A stretch of 64,000 nt of DNA from Bauldia sp. (GCA_028284325.1 JANQRX010000004.1:186001-250000), one strand, 5' to 3'. Shown: positions 51,335 through 60,374, counted from the stretch's first letter. Made by a program: numbers and translations. The notes: generated from the sequence alone by a model not told the origin.

Positions 51335-52693
51335 ATGTCAATAAGATGGACTCTATCCACTGCGCTCGTTGGAGCGCTCGCCGCGGGCTCGATGACGGTG
51401 CCGGCGGCGGTGCAGGCCGAGGACCTGCGCTTCTGGACCACGGAAAACCAGCCGGCGCGTCTTGTCCGTCAGGAGGAGATGGCCGCCGACTTCGAGGCCC
51501 TGACCGGCATCTCGGTCTCCGTGATCCCGGTTGAGGAAAGCGAACTCGGTACGCGGGCGACCGCGGCGTTCGCGGCCGGCGATCTGCCGGACGTGATCTA
51601 CCACACGCTCCAGTACACCCTTCCCTGGGCCGAAGCCGGTATTCTCGACACCGAAGCGGCGACGGAAGTGATCGAGGGGCTGGGTGCCGGTACCTTCGCG
51701 CCGGGCGCCATCGCCATGGCCCAGTACGAAGGCGAGACGGCCTCGGTGCCGGTCGACGGCTGGACCCAGATGATCGTCTACCGCGCCGACCTGTTCGCGG
51801 AGAAGGGGCTCGAGCCTCCGACCACCTACGCCAACGTCGTCGCCGCCCTCGAAGCCCTGCACAATCCGCCCGAGATGTACGGTTTCGTCGCCGCGACCAA
51901 GGTCGACGAAAACTTCATGAGCCAGGTTCTGGAGCATGTGTTCCTCGCCAACGGCGTGACGCCGGTCGGCGCGGACGGCTTCAAGGCGCTTGAGGAAGGC
52001 CCGACCACCGAGGTGCTGGAGTTCTACAAGGCGATCACCGAAGCCTCGCCTCCGGGCGAGCTGTTCTGGAAGCAGTCGCGCGAGCTCTACTTCGCCGGTC
52101 AGGCGGCCATGATCATCTGGTCGCCGTTCATCCTCGACGAACTCGCGGGCCTCCGCGACGCGGCGCCGCCGACCATCAACGACGACCCCACGACACGGGA
52201 GCTGGCGGCGGTGACCAGCGTCGTCACCACCTTCGCCGGTCCGTCCAATCCGGGCGGCGCGGCCTGGGGCGACGTGCGCTACTTCGGCATCACCCAGGAC
52301 GCCGATACCGACAACGCCATGGCGTTCGTCAAGTATTCGGTCGACGAGGGCTTCACCAAGACGCTGGCGATCGCGCCGGAGGGCAAGTTCCCCGTCCGCC
52401 GCGGCACCATGGATGAGCCCAACAAGTTCCTCGAGGCCTGGTCCATGCTGCCGGTCGGCGTCGACCGCAAGGCGCCGCTGACGGATCTGTATCCGGCCGA
52501 GACGATCGCCACGATCGTCGAGGGTCTCGAGACCGCCCAGCGTTGGGGCGTGACCGAGGGTCAGCTCTCGCTGGCGTCGAAGATGATCAACAGTCAGGTC
52601 ATCAACCGACTGGTCCGCGAGTACATCGACGGCGACCGCGACGCTCCGTCGACGGTGGCGGCACTGAACGAGGAACTGGCGCAGATCAACTAG
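51335..52693 (+). CDS. Extracellular solute-binding protein, carbohydrate ABC importer
   Basis: A 452-residue periplasmic binding protein of the CUT1 (family 1) type. It has a signal peptide of about 29 residues ending in VQA (type I cleavage, no lipobox), then ADFEALTGISVSVIPVEESE, the aromatic-rich VDGWTQMIVYRADLFAEKGL block (about 127-146) and WSPFILDEL near 263. ATG 51335 has GGAGGAG 5-6 nt upstream. It should deliver a sugar or glycoside to the two following permeases. Hairpins after its stop probably keep its level above that of the permeases. Confidence 0.92.
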   Translation: MSIRWTLSTALVGALAAGSMTVPAAVQAEDLRFWTTENQPARLVRQEEMAADFEALTGISVSVIPVEESELGTRATAAFAAGDLPDVIYHTLQYTLPWAEAGILDTEAATEVIEGLGAGTFAPGAIAMAQYEGETASVPVDGWTQMIVYRADLFAEKGLEPPTTYANVVAALEALHNPPEMYGFVAATKVDENFMSQVLEHVFLANGVTPVGADGFKALEEGPTTEVLEFYKAITEASPPGELFWKQSRELYFAGQAAMIIWSPFILDELAGLRDAAPPTINDDPTTRELAAVTSVVTTFAGPSNPGGAAWGDVRYFGITQDADTDNAMAFVKYSVDEGFTKTLAIAPEGKFPVRRGTMDEPNKFLEAWSMLPVGVDRKAPLTDLYPAETIATIVEGLETAQRWGVTEGQLSLASKMINSQVINRLVREYIDGDRDAPSTVAALNEELAQIN

Positions 52694-52702
52694 GCGCCAC
52701 AT

Positions 52703-52762
52703 CCGGCGGGCCACGGCCCGCCGGCTTTCCATCGCGTGGCGGGCGGGCTCTACCTGCCCGCC
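52703..52762 (+). other. Two hairpins between binding-protein and permease genes
   Basis: A 9-bp stem CCGGCGGGC / GCCCGCCGG (52703-52711, 52716-52724, loop CACG) is followed by a second stem GGCGGGC / GCCCGCC (52738-52744, 52756-52762). No long U tract follows either. Such structures between the binding-protein and permease genes usually protect the upstream message and damp downstream expression. Confidence 0.6.
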
Positions 52763-52781
52763 GCCAAACGGGGGACCCGCC

Positions 52782-54056
52782 ATGGACACGCCCGCCCGAC
52801 TGAGCGCCGAAGAACTCGAGGCCGCGCGCAAGCGCACCGGTCCGATCGAATGGCGCGAAATGTGGCTGGCCTTCAGCATGCTCGCGCCCACGGTGCTGAT
52901 CGTCGCCGCGGTCGTGCTCCTGCCCCTTGCCGCCAATTTCTGGATCAGTGTGAAGCCCATCGGGCTGGCCGAGTTGCGCCCGCCCGCCCCGATCGTGCGC
53001 GAGCGCGTGCGTGGCGAGATCGCCGCGGCCGGCGACGTGATCCGCGTCGAATACCGTGTCCGTTCGAGTTCGCAGGACCGTCCGGTCACGGACGTGATCT
53101 TCAATGACACACTGACCGAAGGACTGGTGCCGGTCACGATTCCCGAAGAATGCTCGATCGACGGCGCGGCGATCGAATGCCGCATGGCCGAGCTCCCGCC
53201 GCGCGAGCGGTTCACGCTCATCTTCGAGCTTGAAGCGACCGCCGCCTATCTCGACGCCGGCTCGCCCAATCCGCGCGACACCGAGGTCGAGGCGACCGGC
53301 CGCTCAGAGAACGTCCTCACCAGCTTCGAGTTCACCCTCGAGAATTTCCGCAAGGTGTTCGACGCCCGCGAATTCTGGACCGTGCTGTGGGTGTCCTTCG
53401 TCTACACCATCGGCGGCACCGCCGGCGCGCTGCTGCTCGGCCTGTTTGCCGCCCAGCTTCTCAACTCGTCCTTCCGCGGGCGCGGCATTCTCCGCGGCCT
53501 GTTCCTCTTTCCCTATGTGTCGCCGGTCATCGCCGTCGCCTTCACCTGGGTCTTCCTGCTCGATCCGTTTTCCGGGACGGTCAACGCCATCCTGACCACG
53601 ACGGGCGTGACCGGCGAGACCATCAACTTCCTCGGCCAGCGCGGTCTGGCGCTGACGACGGTGATCGCCTTCGAGGCCTGGCGCTACTTCCCGCTGTCGT
53701 TCCTGTTCATCCTCGCGCGCATGCAGTCGCTGTCGTCGGATCTGTTCGAGGCGGCGGAGATGGACGGCGCCTCGCCGTTCCAGAAGTTCTTCTTCATCTC
53801 GCTGCCGCAGCTCGTCGGCATCGTCTCGACCCTGTTCCTGCTGCGGTTCATCTGGACCTTCAACAAGTTCGACGACATCTTCCTGCTCACCGGCGGCGCG
53901 TCGGGCACCCGCACCTTCACCGTCAACGTCTACGAGCAGGCCTTCGCCATTTCGAACCTCGGCGCCGGCGCGGCGGTGGCCGTCGTCATCTTCTTCGTGC
54001 TGGCGATCTTCGTCTTCGGCTACTTCCGATTCGGCCCCAAAGAGGAGGGCATGTGA
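52782..54056 (+). CDS. ABC importer permease 1 with DUF11-like periplasmic insert
   Basis: A MalF-type permease of 424 residues. Helix 1 is at about 29-54, then an insert of about 110 residues (66-178) separates it from the remaining five helices (from about 197). The insert reads like a DUF11/CARDB-type beta-sandwich: IRVEYRVRSSSQDRPVTDV, DTLTEGLVPV, then C124 and C133 that could form a disulfide, and LPPRERFTLIFELEA. The coupling EAA loop EAAEMDGASPFQKFFFISLP is at 323-342. Most CUT1 permeases lack such an insert at this place. It probably lies in the periplasm and may contact the binding protein or the ligand. Confidence 0.88.
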   Translation: MDTPARLSAEELEAARKRTGPIEWREMWLAFSMLAPTVLIVAAVVLLPLAANFWISVKPIGLAELRPPAPIVRERVRGEIAAAGDVIRVEYRVRSSSQDRPVTDVIFNDTLTEGLVPVTIPEECSIDGAAIECRMAELPPRERFTLIFELEATAAYLDAGSPNPRDTEVEATGRSENVLTSFEFTLENFRKVFDAREFWTVLWVSFVYTIGGTAGALLLGLFAAQLLNSSFRGRGILRGLFLFPYVSPVIAVAFTWVFLLDPFSGTVNAILTTTGVTGETINFLGQRGLALTTVIAFEAWRYFPLSFLFILARMQSLSSDLFEAAEMDGASPFQKFFFISLPQLVGIVSTLFLLRFIWTFNKFDDIFLLTGGASGTRTFTVNVYEQAFAISNLGAGAAVAVVIFFVLAIFVFGYFRFGPKEEGM

Positions 54057-55294
54057 TGCAGGCGCGCGGAATCGTCCTCGCCGTCATCTTCGGCGCCCTG
54101 TGGGGCTACATCGCGGCCATCGTCCTGGGCGTATCGATCACCATGGTCTTTGCGGTGCCGGCCGCGCTGACCGGCTGGGCGGCGGCCGCCGCCGGCATCG
54201 TCGGCGCCCTGGCTTGGCTCCTCCTCGACAATGCAGGCCGGTCGGGACCCTACGACACAAGGCGACTTGTGATCGCCATGATCGCCTACGCCATCGTGCT
54301 GCTCCTCCTGACCTTCTTCGCCCCGCTCGGCTTCGCGCTCGGCGAACGGCCGGTCGGCGGGGTGCTGGTGCTTCTGGTCATGAGTATCGTCACCGTGCTT
54401 GCGGTCGCTGCCTGCTTCGACGACGCGCCGTGGCGCGAGTTGCGGCGCTACAAGTTCGAGACGGTGGTCCTGCGCGGCCTCAAGGGCTTCGGCTTCGTGT
54501 TCTTCACCGTCATCGTCGCCTTCCCCTTCTACGCGATGCTGATGACCAGCTTCAAAAAGCAGGCAGATCTGCTTGCCAACCCACTCGATTACTCCATCAA
54601 CATCACCCAGGGCTTCAACGAGCTGTTCAGCTCGTACATCGAGCTCTTCCAGGACTTCAATTTCGGGCGGCTGATCGTCATCTCGACGGTGGTCTCGGTG
54701 GTCACCGTCATCGTGACGCTGGCCGCATCGATCCCCGGCGCCTATGCCATCGCGCGCCTGCGCTTCCCCGGACGGATCGGCTTCTCGCGCTCGATCCTGA
54801 TGATCTACATGGTCCCGGCCATCGTGCTGGTGATACCGCTCTACGCCGTCTTCAGCCAGCTCGGCCTGCGCGACACCCTGCTCGGCCTGATGATCGTCTA
54901 CCCGGCAACCACGATTCCCGTGGCGCTCTACATGCTGCAGGGCTACTTCCGTGGCCTGCCGGCCGAACTGGAGGAAGCCGGCATGATGGACGGCTGTACC
55001 CGGATCGGCGTCATCTGGCGCATCACCATGCCGCTCAGCGTCCCGGCGCTGGCATCGGTCGCATTGTATGTGTTCATGATCGCCTGGAACGAGTTCCTGT
55101 TCGCGTTCATGTTCCTCGACAATCCGGACATCTTCACCCTGTCGCGCGGCGTGGTGTCGCTGAACAGCTCCGAGGTGCCGCGCCAGCACCTGATGGCCGG
55201 CGCGGTGATCGTCACCATTCCGATCCTGGTCATCTTCCTCTGGTTCGAGCGCTTCCTCGTTTCCGGCCTGACCGCCGGCTCGGTGAAGGGATGA
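54056..55294 (+). CDS. ABC importer permease 2 with extra N-terminal helices
   Basis: A MalG-type permease of 412 residues. The first about 125 residues form four extra hydrophobic segments (about 5-26, 28-57, 70-97, 100-119) not found in the usual 270-300-residue MalG form. The standard six-helix permease follows (from about 142) with the EAA loop ELEEAGMMDGCTRIGVIWRI near 302-321. ATG 54056 overlaps the permease 1 stop (TGATG) and the overlap with the hydrolase gene is ATGA, so these genes are tightly coupled. The function of the extra helices is unknown. Confidence 0.88.
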   Translation: MQARGIVLAVIFGALWGYIAAIVLGVSITMVFAVPAALTGWAAAAAGIVGALAWLLLDNAGRSGPYDTRRLVIAMIAYAIVLLLLTFFAPLGFALGERPVGGVLVLLVMSIVTVLAVAACFDDAPWRELRRYKFETVVLRGLKGFGFVFFTVIVAFPFYAMLMTSFKKQADLLANPLDYSINITQGFNELFSSYIELFQDFNFGRLIVISTVVSVVTVIVTLAASIPGAYAIARLRFPGRIGFSRSILMIYMVPAIVLVIPLYAVFSQLGLRDTLLGLMIVYPATTIPVALYMLQGYFRGLPAELEEAGMMDGCTRIGVIWRITMPLSVPALASVALYVFMIAWNEFLFAFMFLDNPDIFTLSRGVVSLNSSEVPRQHLMAGAVIVTIPILVIFLWFERFLVSGLTAGSVKG

Positions 55295-56628
55295 CCCCGG
55301 TGGCGAACGACGTCGACGCCCTCGACAACGCGGCACAGCAGGTGCTGCGCGAGAACGATCGTGGTGGCTACACCATTCCGACCGCCGGTCTCTATCCGTA
55401 CCAGTGGAACTGGGACTCGGTGTTCTGCGCGCTCGGGTTCGCCACCTTCGACGAGCACCGGGCCTGGCGGGAAATCGAAACCCTGTTCGAGGCCCAGTGG
55501 CCCAACGGCATGGTGCCGCATATCGTCTTCCGCACCGACGATCGGGATTATTTTCCCGGTCCGGGCGTGTGGGGCACCACTGAGCTGGGGCTGCCGTGGC
55601 CGAGTTCCGGCATTTCGCAGCCGCCGGTCGCCGCCACGGTGGTTCGCTGGCTGCTGGAGCAGAGCAGCGACCGCGCGCTGGCCGAACGCCGCCTGCGCGG
55701 GCTCTTCACCGGCCTTTGCGCGTGGCACCGGTGGTGGCACGCCGCCCGCGACCCGGACGGGCTGGGGATCGTGACGGTGTCGCATCCCTGGGAGTCGGGG
55801 CGCGACAACCTGCCCGACTGGGACGTGCCCGGCGAAGCCATCGACGTCGCCGGTATTGGCGTCTACCGCCGCCGCGACACCGAGCATGTCGACCCGCACA
55901 TGCGCCCGCACAAGGTCGACTACGACCGTTATCTGGCGCTGGTCCGCTTCGGGCGCGAGCGCAACTGGGATCCCGCGCGCATCGCCGCGGAGAACCCGTT
56001 CTGGGTCGCCGATGTCGGCGTCACCGCGATCCTGCTGCGGGCGGAACGTGATCTCGCCCATCTCGCCCGGGAGCTCGGCGACACCACCGAGAAGGAGGCG
56101 ATCGAGGCCCGCATCGCACGCATGGAAGCCGGGTTCGACCGGTTCTGGAACGAGCGCGCGGGGACATTCTGCTCCTACGATCTGAGATCGGGGCGTCATG
56201 CCGAAGCGGCCACCTCGGCCTCGCTGCTGTGCTTCTACGCCGGCGCCGGCTCGCCCGAGCAGCGCGCGCGCGTACTCGACATGACCCGCAAGTGGGCGCA
56301 GGAGGTCACCTACCTGACGCCGAGCTTCGAACCGTCGAGCCCGGGCTTCGAGCATCTGCGGTATTGGCGCGGGCCGGTGTGGGCCATGATCAACTTCATG
56401 ATCGGAGTCGGGTTCGCCGAATGCGGGCACGGCGACCTCGCCGACCGCATCCGCAGCGATACGGCGAGCCTGATCGAACAGTCCGGATTCTCGGAATACT
56501 ACTCACCCGTTGACGGCAGCGGCGCCGGCGGCGGCGCGTTTTCCTGGACCGCGGCGGTGTGGCTGGCCTGGGCCTCGCCGAACGCCAACGGATTCAACAG
56601 GACGGAGCAAACCCATGGCGACCGTTAA
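55291..56628 (+). CDS. GH63-type glycoside hydrolase, glucosylglycerate hydrolase-like
   Basis: A 445-residue cytoplasmic (alpha/alpha)6-barrel glycosidase with no signal peptide. The start block LRENDRGGYTIPTAGLYPYQ then WNWDS, the WESGRDN motif (167-173, Asp172 as probable acid) and FSEYYSPVDGSG (400-411, Glu402 as probable base) match the GH63 / MGH1-like group. Length and N-terminal block are close to mycobacterial glucosylglycerate hydrolase (about 446 residues), so I propose that the operon imports glucosylglycerate, mannosylglycerate or a similar solute and splits it inside the cell. Trehalase-like or alpha-glucosidase activity is the alternative. Coupled to permease 2 by ATGA. Confidence 0.78.
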   Translation: MTPVANDVDALDNAAQQVLRENDRGGYTIPTAGLYPYQWNWDSVFCALGFATFDEHRAWREIETLFEAQWPNGMVPHIVFRTDDRDYFPGPGVWGTTELGLPWPSSGISQPPVAATVVRWLLEQSSDRALAERRLRGLFTGLCAWHRWWHAARDPDGLGIVTVSHPWESGRDNLPDWDVPGEAIDVAGIGVYRRRDTEHVDPHMRPHKVDYDRYLALVRFGRERNWDPARIAAENPFWVADVGVTAILLRAERDLAHLARELGDTTEKEAIEARIARMEAGFDRFWNERAGTFCSYDLRSGRHAEAATSASLLCFYAGAGSPEQRARVLDMTRKWAQEVTYLTPSFEPSSPGFEHLRYWRGPVWAMINFMIGVGFAECGHGDLADRIRSDTASLIEQSGFSEYYSPVDGSGAGGGAFSWTAAVWLAWASPNANGFNRTEQTHGDR

Positions 56629-57709
56629 CCTGCAGGAAGTCCACAAGTTCTTCGGTGATCTCCACGTCATCAAGGGCGTCGATCTCGAGATCGACGACGG
56701 CGAGTTCGTGGTGTTCGTCGGGCCTTCCGGATGCGGCAAATCGACCATGCTGCGGCTGATTTCCGGCCTGGAAGAAGCGACGGCCGGCAGCATCATCATC
56801 GACGATCGCGACGTGACCGGCCTCGGAGCTTCGGAGCGCGGCCTGGCGATGGTGTTCCAGTCCTACGCCCTCTACCCGCACATGACGGTGCGCGAGAACA
56901 TGGGATTCGGCCTCAAGCTCGCAGGACGGCCGAAGCCGGAGATCGACGCCGAGGTCGATCGGGCGGCCGAGATCCTGCAGCTCGAACCGCTGATGGCGCG
57001 CAAGCCCAAGGAACTGTCCGGCGGTCAGCGGCAGCGCGTCGCCATCGGCCGCGCAATCGTGCGCGCACCGGCCGTCTTCCTGTTCGACGAGCCACTGTCC
57101 AACCTCGACGCCGCCCTGCGCGTGCAGATGCGGATCGAGATCGCGCGGCTGCACAAGCGCCTGTCCAAGACGATGATCTACGTGACCCATGACCAGGTCG
57201 AAGCGATGACGCTCGCGGATCGGATCGTCGTGTTCGATGCGGGCCACGTGCAGCAGGAGGGCGCGCCGCTCGATCTCTATGCCAGCCCCTCCAACCTGTT
57301 CGTCGCGACCTTCATCGGCTCGCCCAAGATGAACATCCTGCCGTGCAAACAGAACGGCGAAGCATTGTCGGCGACGCTGCCCGATGGCTCGATCGTCAAG
57401 GCCGAAGCCGACTCCCACACCGACAAGGCAGCCGCGAACTACGGCATTCGCCCCGAGCACATCGGTGTGGTCGACGCGGCCGAGGGCGACCTTCGCGGCG
57501 AAGTCGGCGTGGTCGAGCAACTGGGCGGTGACACGTTCATCTACGCCGACGTTGCCGGCGCCGATCCGGTCACGGTTCGGATACCGGGAATCGCTCGCGT
57601 TCGCGAAGGCGAGGTCGTGGGCCTGCGCCTCAACCCCCGGCAGGCCCATTTCTTCGACGCCGAAGGCATAGCGATCACCGCGCGCAAGCCGGAGGACATC
57701 CACCACTAG
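56615..57709 (+). CDS. Sugar ABC transporter ATP-binding protein (UgpC/MsmK-like)
   Basis: The ATPase that powers the importer, 364 residues. Walker A GPSGCGKST is at 36-44, Q loop FQSYALYPHMTVRENM near 82, signature LSGGQRQRVAIGRA near 134, Walker B FLFDEPLSNLD near 154 and the H loop TyrVTHDQVEAMTL near 187. The C-terminal third (240-360) is the regulatory MalK-like OB/TOBE domain. Start ATG 56615 lies 14 nt inside the hydrolase gene with GGAG 8 nt upstream. The TAG stop is part of a CTAGAGCGCTCT sequence shared with the MITE-like element near 26953. Confidence 0.94.
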   Translation: MATVNLQEVHKFFGDLHVIKGVDLEIDDGEFVVFVGPSGCGKSTMLRLISGLEEATAGSIIIDDRDVTGLGASERGLAMVFQSYALYPHMTVRENMGFGLKLAGRPKPEIDAEVDRAAEILQLEPLMARKPKELSGGQRQRVAIGRAIVRAPAVFLFDEPLSNLDAALRVQMRIEIARLHKRLSKTMIYVTHDQVEAMTLADRIVVFDAGHVQQEGAPLDLYASPSNLFVATFIGSPKMNILPCKQNGEALSATLPDGSIVKAEADSHTDKAAANYGIRPEHIGVVDAAEGDLRGEVGVVEQLGGDTFIYADVAGADPVTVRIPGIARVREGEVVGLRLNPRQAHFFDAEGIAITARKPEDIHH

Positions 57710-57752
57710 AGCGCTCTAAGCCTGATCCCGCCGAGCGCGGAACGGATCAGGC
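57707..57752. terminator. Dyads between convergent operons
   Basis: TAGAGCGCTCTA (57707-57718) is a perfect 12-bp palindrome starting at the ATPase stop codon. Behind it GCCTGATCC (57720-57728) and GGATCAGGC (57744-57752) form a 9-bp stem with a 15-nt centre, overlapping the last codons of the convergent ATP-grasp gene. They may act as a two-way terminator, but no U tract is present. Confidence 0.45.
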
Positions 57753-59123
57753 CCCGCCCAGCTTCTCCAGGTGGTGGAGAAGGAGGTCCATCTCGCGGAT
57801 GGTCGACATCGGCACGCGGGTGAGGTGATCCGACGTGACGGGCGAACTGTTGGCTTCGATGACAATCGGACCGTCGGCGAGAACGGCGATATCGAAGCCG
57901 ATGAGGACGGCCGGCAGGAACGCCCGGTGCGCCCGAACCGCGAGATCGACGGCCTCCTGCCAATAGGGCACCACCCGGCCCGCAAACACCGCGCCGGTGT
58001 CGGGATGCCGGTCGGTCAGATCGAAATCGTGCGTCAGGGCCGCAGCCAGCCGCCCGTTGCCGGGATCGATGGGCGCGGCGAGAGCGCCGGCATGGACATT
58101 GTCGACGACCTGCTTGCCCGTCGCGAGCTTGAGGAACGCGTCCGGCATCGGCACCGGCTCACCATTCTCGTCGAGGACGGTGTGGATGCGCAGCGTCTGG
58201 AGGGTTGGTCCGCCGATCGCCTCGATCTCGGGATGGTTCGCGAGGCGCTGCTGGATCACCACGCGGTACCTCGTCCTCCGCCAGCGCTCCAGGAGTTGCG
58301 CACCGGTCTGACGCTCGCCCCGGTCCGAATGATAGGCACTGTCGCGATAGGTCCAGCGCACCGCGCCCAGCCCGCCCTTGCCGATATTTGGCTTCTCGAA
58401 CAGGTCCGATTTCGGTAGGTCGTCGCCGCTCACGCATGTCGCCTCGCCACGTCCCGCCACCACCAACAGACGCGGGGTCGGCACCGCGGCGCGACGGAGC
58501 TTCTGCTCCACGTAGATCTTGGAGAAGAAGAACATCGGATCGCGCAGATCGAGGCGCTCCGGTTTCAGGGCAAGAAGGTTGGCGGCGAGCGCGACCCCCG
58601 GGAAGCCGGAATAGTAGAGATGCGACCTACGGCGGTGTTCGGCGACGAACATCCAGTCGCCGTAGTACATCGGCATCTCATGGAAGGCGCTCAGCAGACC
58701 GAAGGTCTCGGGCTCGCGGAGATCGAGCGCAAGCATCTGCGCAAACTGCGCACCCCAGCTTTCGGCGCCATGCGCGCTTGCCTGGCCGCTGTAGCGGCGA
58801 ATCGCGCGACCAACGCGGACCATCTCGATGGCCGGCGCGAAGAAGAGCGCCGTGCTCACGGCTACGCCGGCGAGATACCGCAGGATGAGCGAGCGCTCCC
58901 CGACGTAGCGCGGCATGCCGCAGGTGTACCAGATCTTCAGCTCGCGGGCCCTGCGTTCGTCCGTGCTGTCGGCGCTGATTCGGTGGAAGGCGCGTCGGAC
59001 GCGCAGGCGCCACGTCGCCGGCAGGGGGACGAGTTCGGTCGCAAACAACGGCAGCCAGAAGGCGGCGTAGTACCACCCCAGCGACCGTGTCAGTTCCGCA
59101 GCGTGCGACAGCGCCCGGGCCAT
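57747..59123 (-). CDS. Sugar-transfer-associated ATP-grasp protein
   Basis: A 458-residue protein whose C-terminal two thirds (about 165-455) look like the ATP-grasp family linked with sugar-transfer loci (PF14397): EKPNIGKGGLGAVRW near 244-258, VIQQRLANHPEIEAIGG near 292, TLRIHTVLDENGEPV near 313 and the metal site FDIAVLADGPIVIEANSSP near 417. The N-terminal part has one or two weakly hydrophobic stretches (about 13-35, 80-100). ATP-grasp enzymes join a carboxylate to an amine or thiol; the partners here are unknown. It stands alone between convergent neighbours, so context gives no clue. Confidence 0.8.
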   Translation of the reverse strand: MARALSHAAELTRSLGWYYAAFWLPLFATELVPLPATWRLRVRRAFHRISADSTDERRARELKIWYTCGMPRYVGERSLILRYLAGVAVSTALFFAPAIEMVRVGRAIRRYSGQASAHGAESWGAQFAQMLALDLREPETFGLLSAFHEMPMYYGDWMFVAEHRRRSHLYYSGFPGVALAANLLALKPERLDLRDPMFFFSKIYVEQKLRRAAVPTPRLLVVAGRGEATCVSGDDLPKSDLFEKPNIGKGGLGAVRWTYRDSAYHSDRGERQTGAQLLERWRRTRYRVVIQQRLANHPEIEAIGGPTLQTLRIHTVLDENGEPVPMPDAFLKLATGKQVVDNVHAGALAAPIDPGNGRLAAALTHDFDLTDRHPDTGAVFAGRVVPYWQEAVDLAVRAHRAFLPAVLIGFDIAVLADGPIVIEANSSPVTSDHLTRVPMSTIREMDLLLHHLEKLGGA

Positions 59124-59228
59124 GGCGCCATGGTACGCGCCCCGGCCGATCGGGCAAGGCTAGGAGTTGTTACACAGCCAAAGAGGTCACCCTATGCGCG
59201 CGCGGCGAGACGGAGAGCGATACGGCGC

Positions 59229-60374
59229 CTATTCGACGAGCAGGGGCGCAAGGAACCCGGCGACGGCGCGCTCATAGCCGGCCGGGTCGGCATTCCAGCC
59301 ACGCACATGCCCGACACCGGACAACCTGATGTAGGACACCAAGTCGGACCGTGCGGCGGCCAGCGCATCGCTGGTACGCACATGCACGGTCTGATCGGCA
59401 TCGCCATGGATCAACAGGATCGGCACGGCAAGCTCCGCCGAACGGCCAAGATAGTCGAAGTCCGACCACGCCAGGCCGTAACGCACGGACGCGGCCACCT
59501 TGCCGAGGACCGTCAGCCCGCCCCACAGCTCCATGCGCTCCGCGCCATAGTAGACCACGTCGCCGAAATCGAGCATGGGCGAGTCGAGCACGACCGCGCG
59601 AACCCGGTCTGCAAGTGCCGAGCGGTAGAGGAAGTTCATAGAGATAGCGCCGCCCATGCTGTAGCCGACCAGGACGACGTCGTCGGCGCCCGCCTCCAGC
59701 GCGTGGGCAACGGCCGCCTCGAGGTCGCGCCATTCCGACTGGCCGTAGTCGAACCTGCCGCTGGTGGATCGCGGCGCGCCGACATCGTTGCGATACGTGA
59801 TCATCATGGTCGGCAGGCCGAGCGCGGCGAGCGCCGGCAGGACGCGCAGGCCTTCCTCGCGGCCAACCCCGCGACCGTGGACAAACACTGCCCACGTGGT
59901 CGCCCGTCCGTCGACCAGCCAGGCCTTGAGGCCGCCGATCTCGGACGGAAATTCGATCTCGGTGAACGGAAGTCCGTGCGCCTCCATCGGATCACCGGTG
60001 AACGCCATGACGTCGAGGCGGGCCGCCTCGCCGGCTGCCAGGCCGGCAACCACGCCGCTCAGGGCGCGGGTCACGACATCGGTGCCGAGGTCCAGGATAC
60101 CGGCGACATCGACACGGGCGGCGGCCGAGGCGGTTTGCAACCGGAAACGTCCGGGCTGCCGCCAGTCGCCATGGGTCATGTCCGTCGCGGCGGTCGTCTC
60201 CAGCGTGATGTCGCCGGAGCCGATGCGCACGATCCGCAGATCGAGCGTCGGCGGGCCGTGATCGACGGCGAGCGCCTGACGCTCGACCTCGCCGGCATAG
60301 TACCAGCCGACCGCACCGGCGGCCGCGACCAGCACGCCGACGACCACGGCACCGATGATGATGACAATCCGCAA
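59229..60374 (-). CDS. Membrane-anchored alpha/beta hydrolase
   Basis: A 381-residue hydrolase with an N-terminal membrane helix (about 3-25) and a catalytic domain from about 125. The nucleophile elbow GYSMGG holds Ser239, the oxyanion block is VFVHGRGVGREEG near 163, and LLIHGDADQTVH and SGVGHVRGW supply the expected Asp and His. It resembles BEM46/YfhR-type serine hydrolases that sit at the membrane with the domain on the periplasmic side. I prefer TTG 60374 since GGGGAG lies 8 nt upstream; GTG 60392 is the alternative. Substrate unknown. Confidence 0.84.
   Translation of the reverse strand: MRIVIIIGAVVVGVLVAAAGAVGWYYAGEVERQALAVDHGPPTLDLRIVRIGSGDITLETTAATDMTHGDWRQPGRFRLQTASAAARVDVAGILDLGTDVVTRALSGVVAGLAAGEAARLDVMAFTGDPMEAHGLPFTEIEFPSEIGGLKAWLVDGRATTWAVFVHGRGVGREEGLRVLPALAALGLPTMMITYRNDVGAPRSTSGRFDYGQSEWRDLEAAVAHALEAGADDVVLVGYSMGGAISMNFLYRSALADRVRAVVLDSPMLDFGDVVYYGAERMELWGGLTVLGKVAASVRYGLAWSDFDYLGRSAELAVPILLIHGDADQTVHVRTSDALAAARSDLVSYIRLSGVGHVRGWNADPAGYERAVAGFLAPLLVE

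Noticed and set aside
52703-52762. Full transcription terminator between binding protein and permease
   Set aside because: The stems have no U tract and the downstream genes belong to the same transporter, so attenuation or message protection is more likely.
53387-54055. Long upstream extension of permease 2 and a similar one for the hydrolase frame at 54100
   Set aside because: They read other genes out of frame; the coupled ATG codons at 54056 and 55291 explain the real starts.
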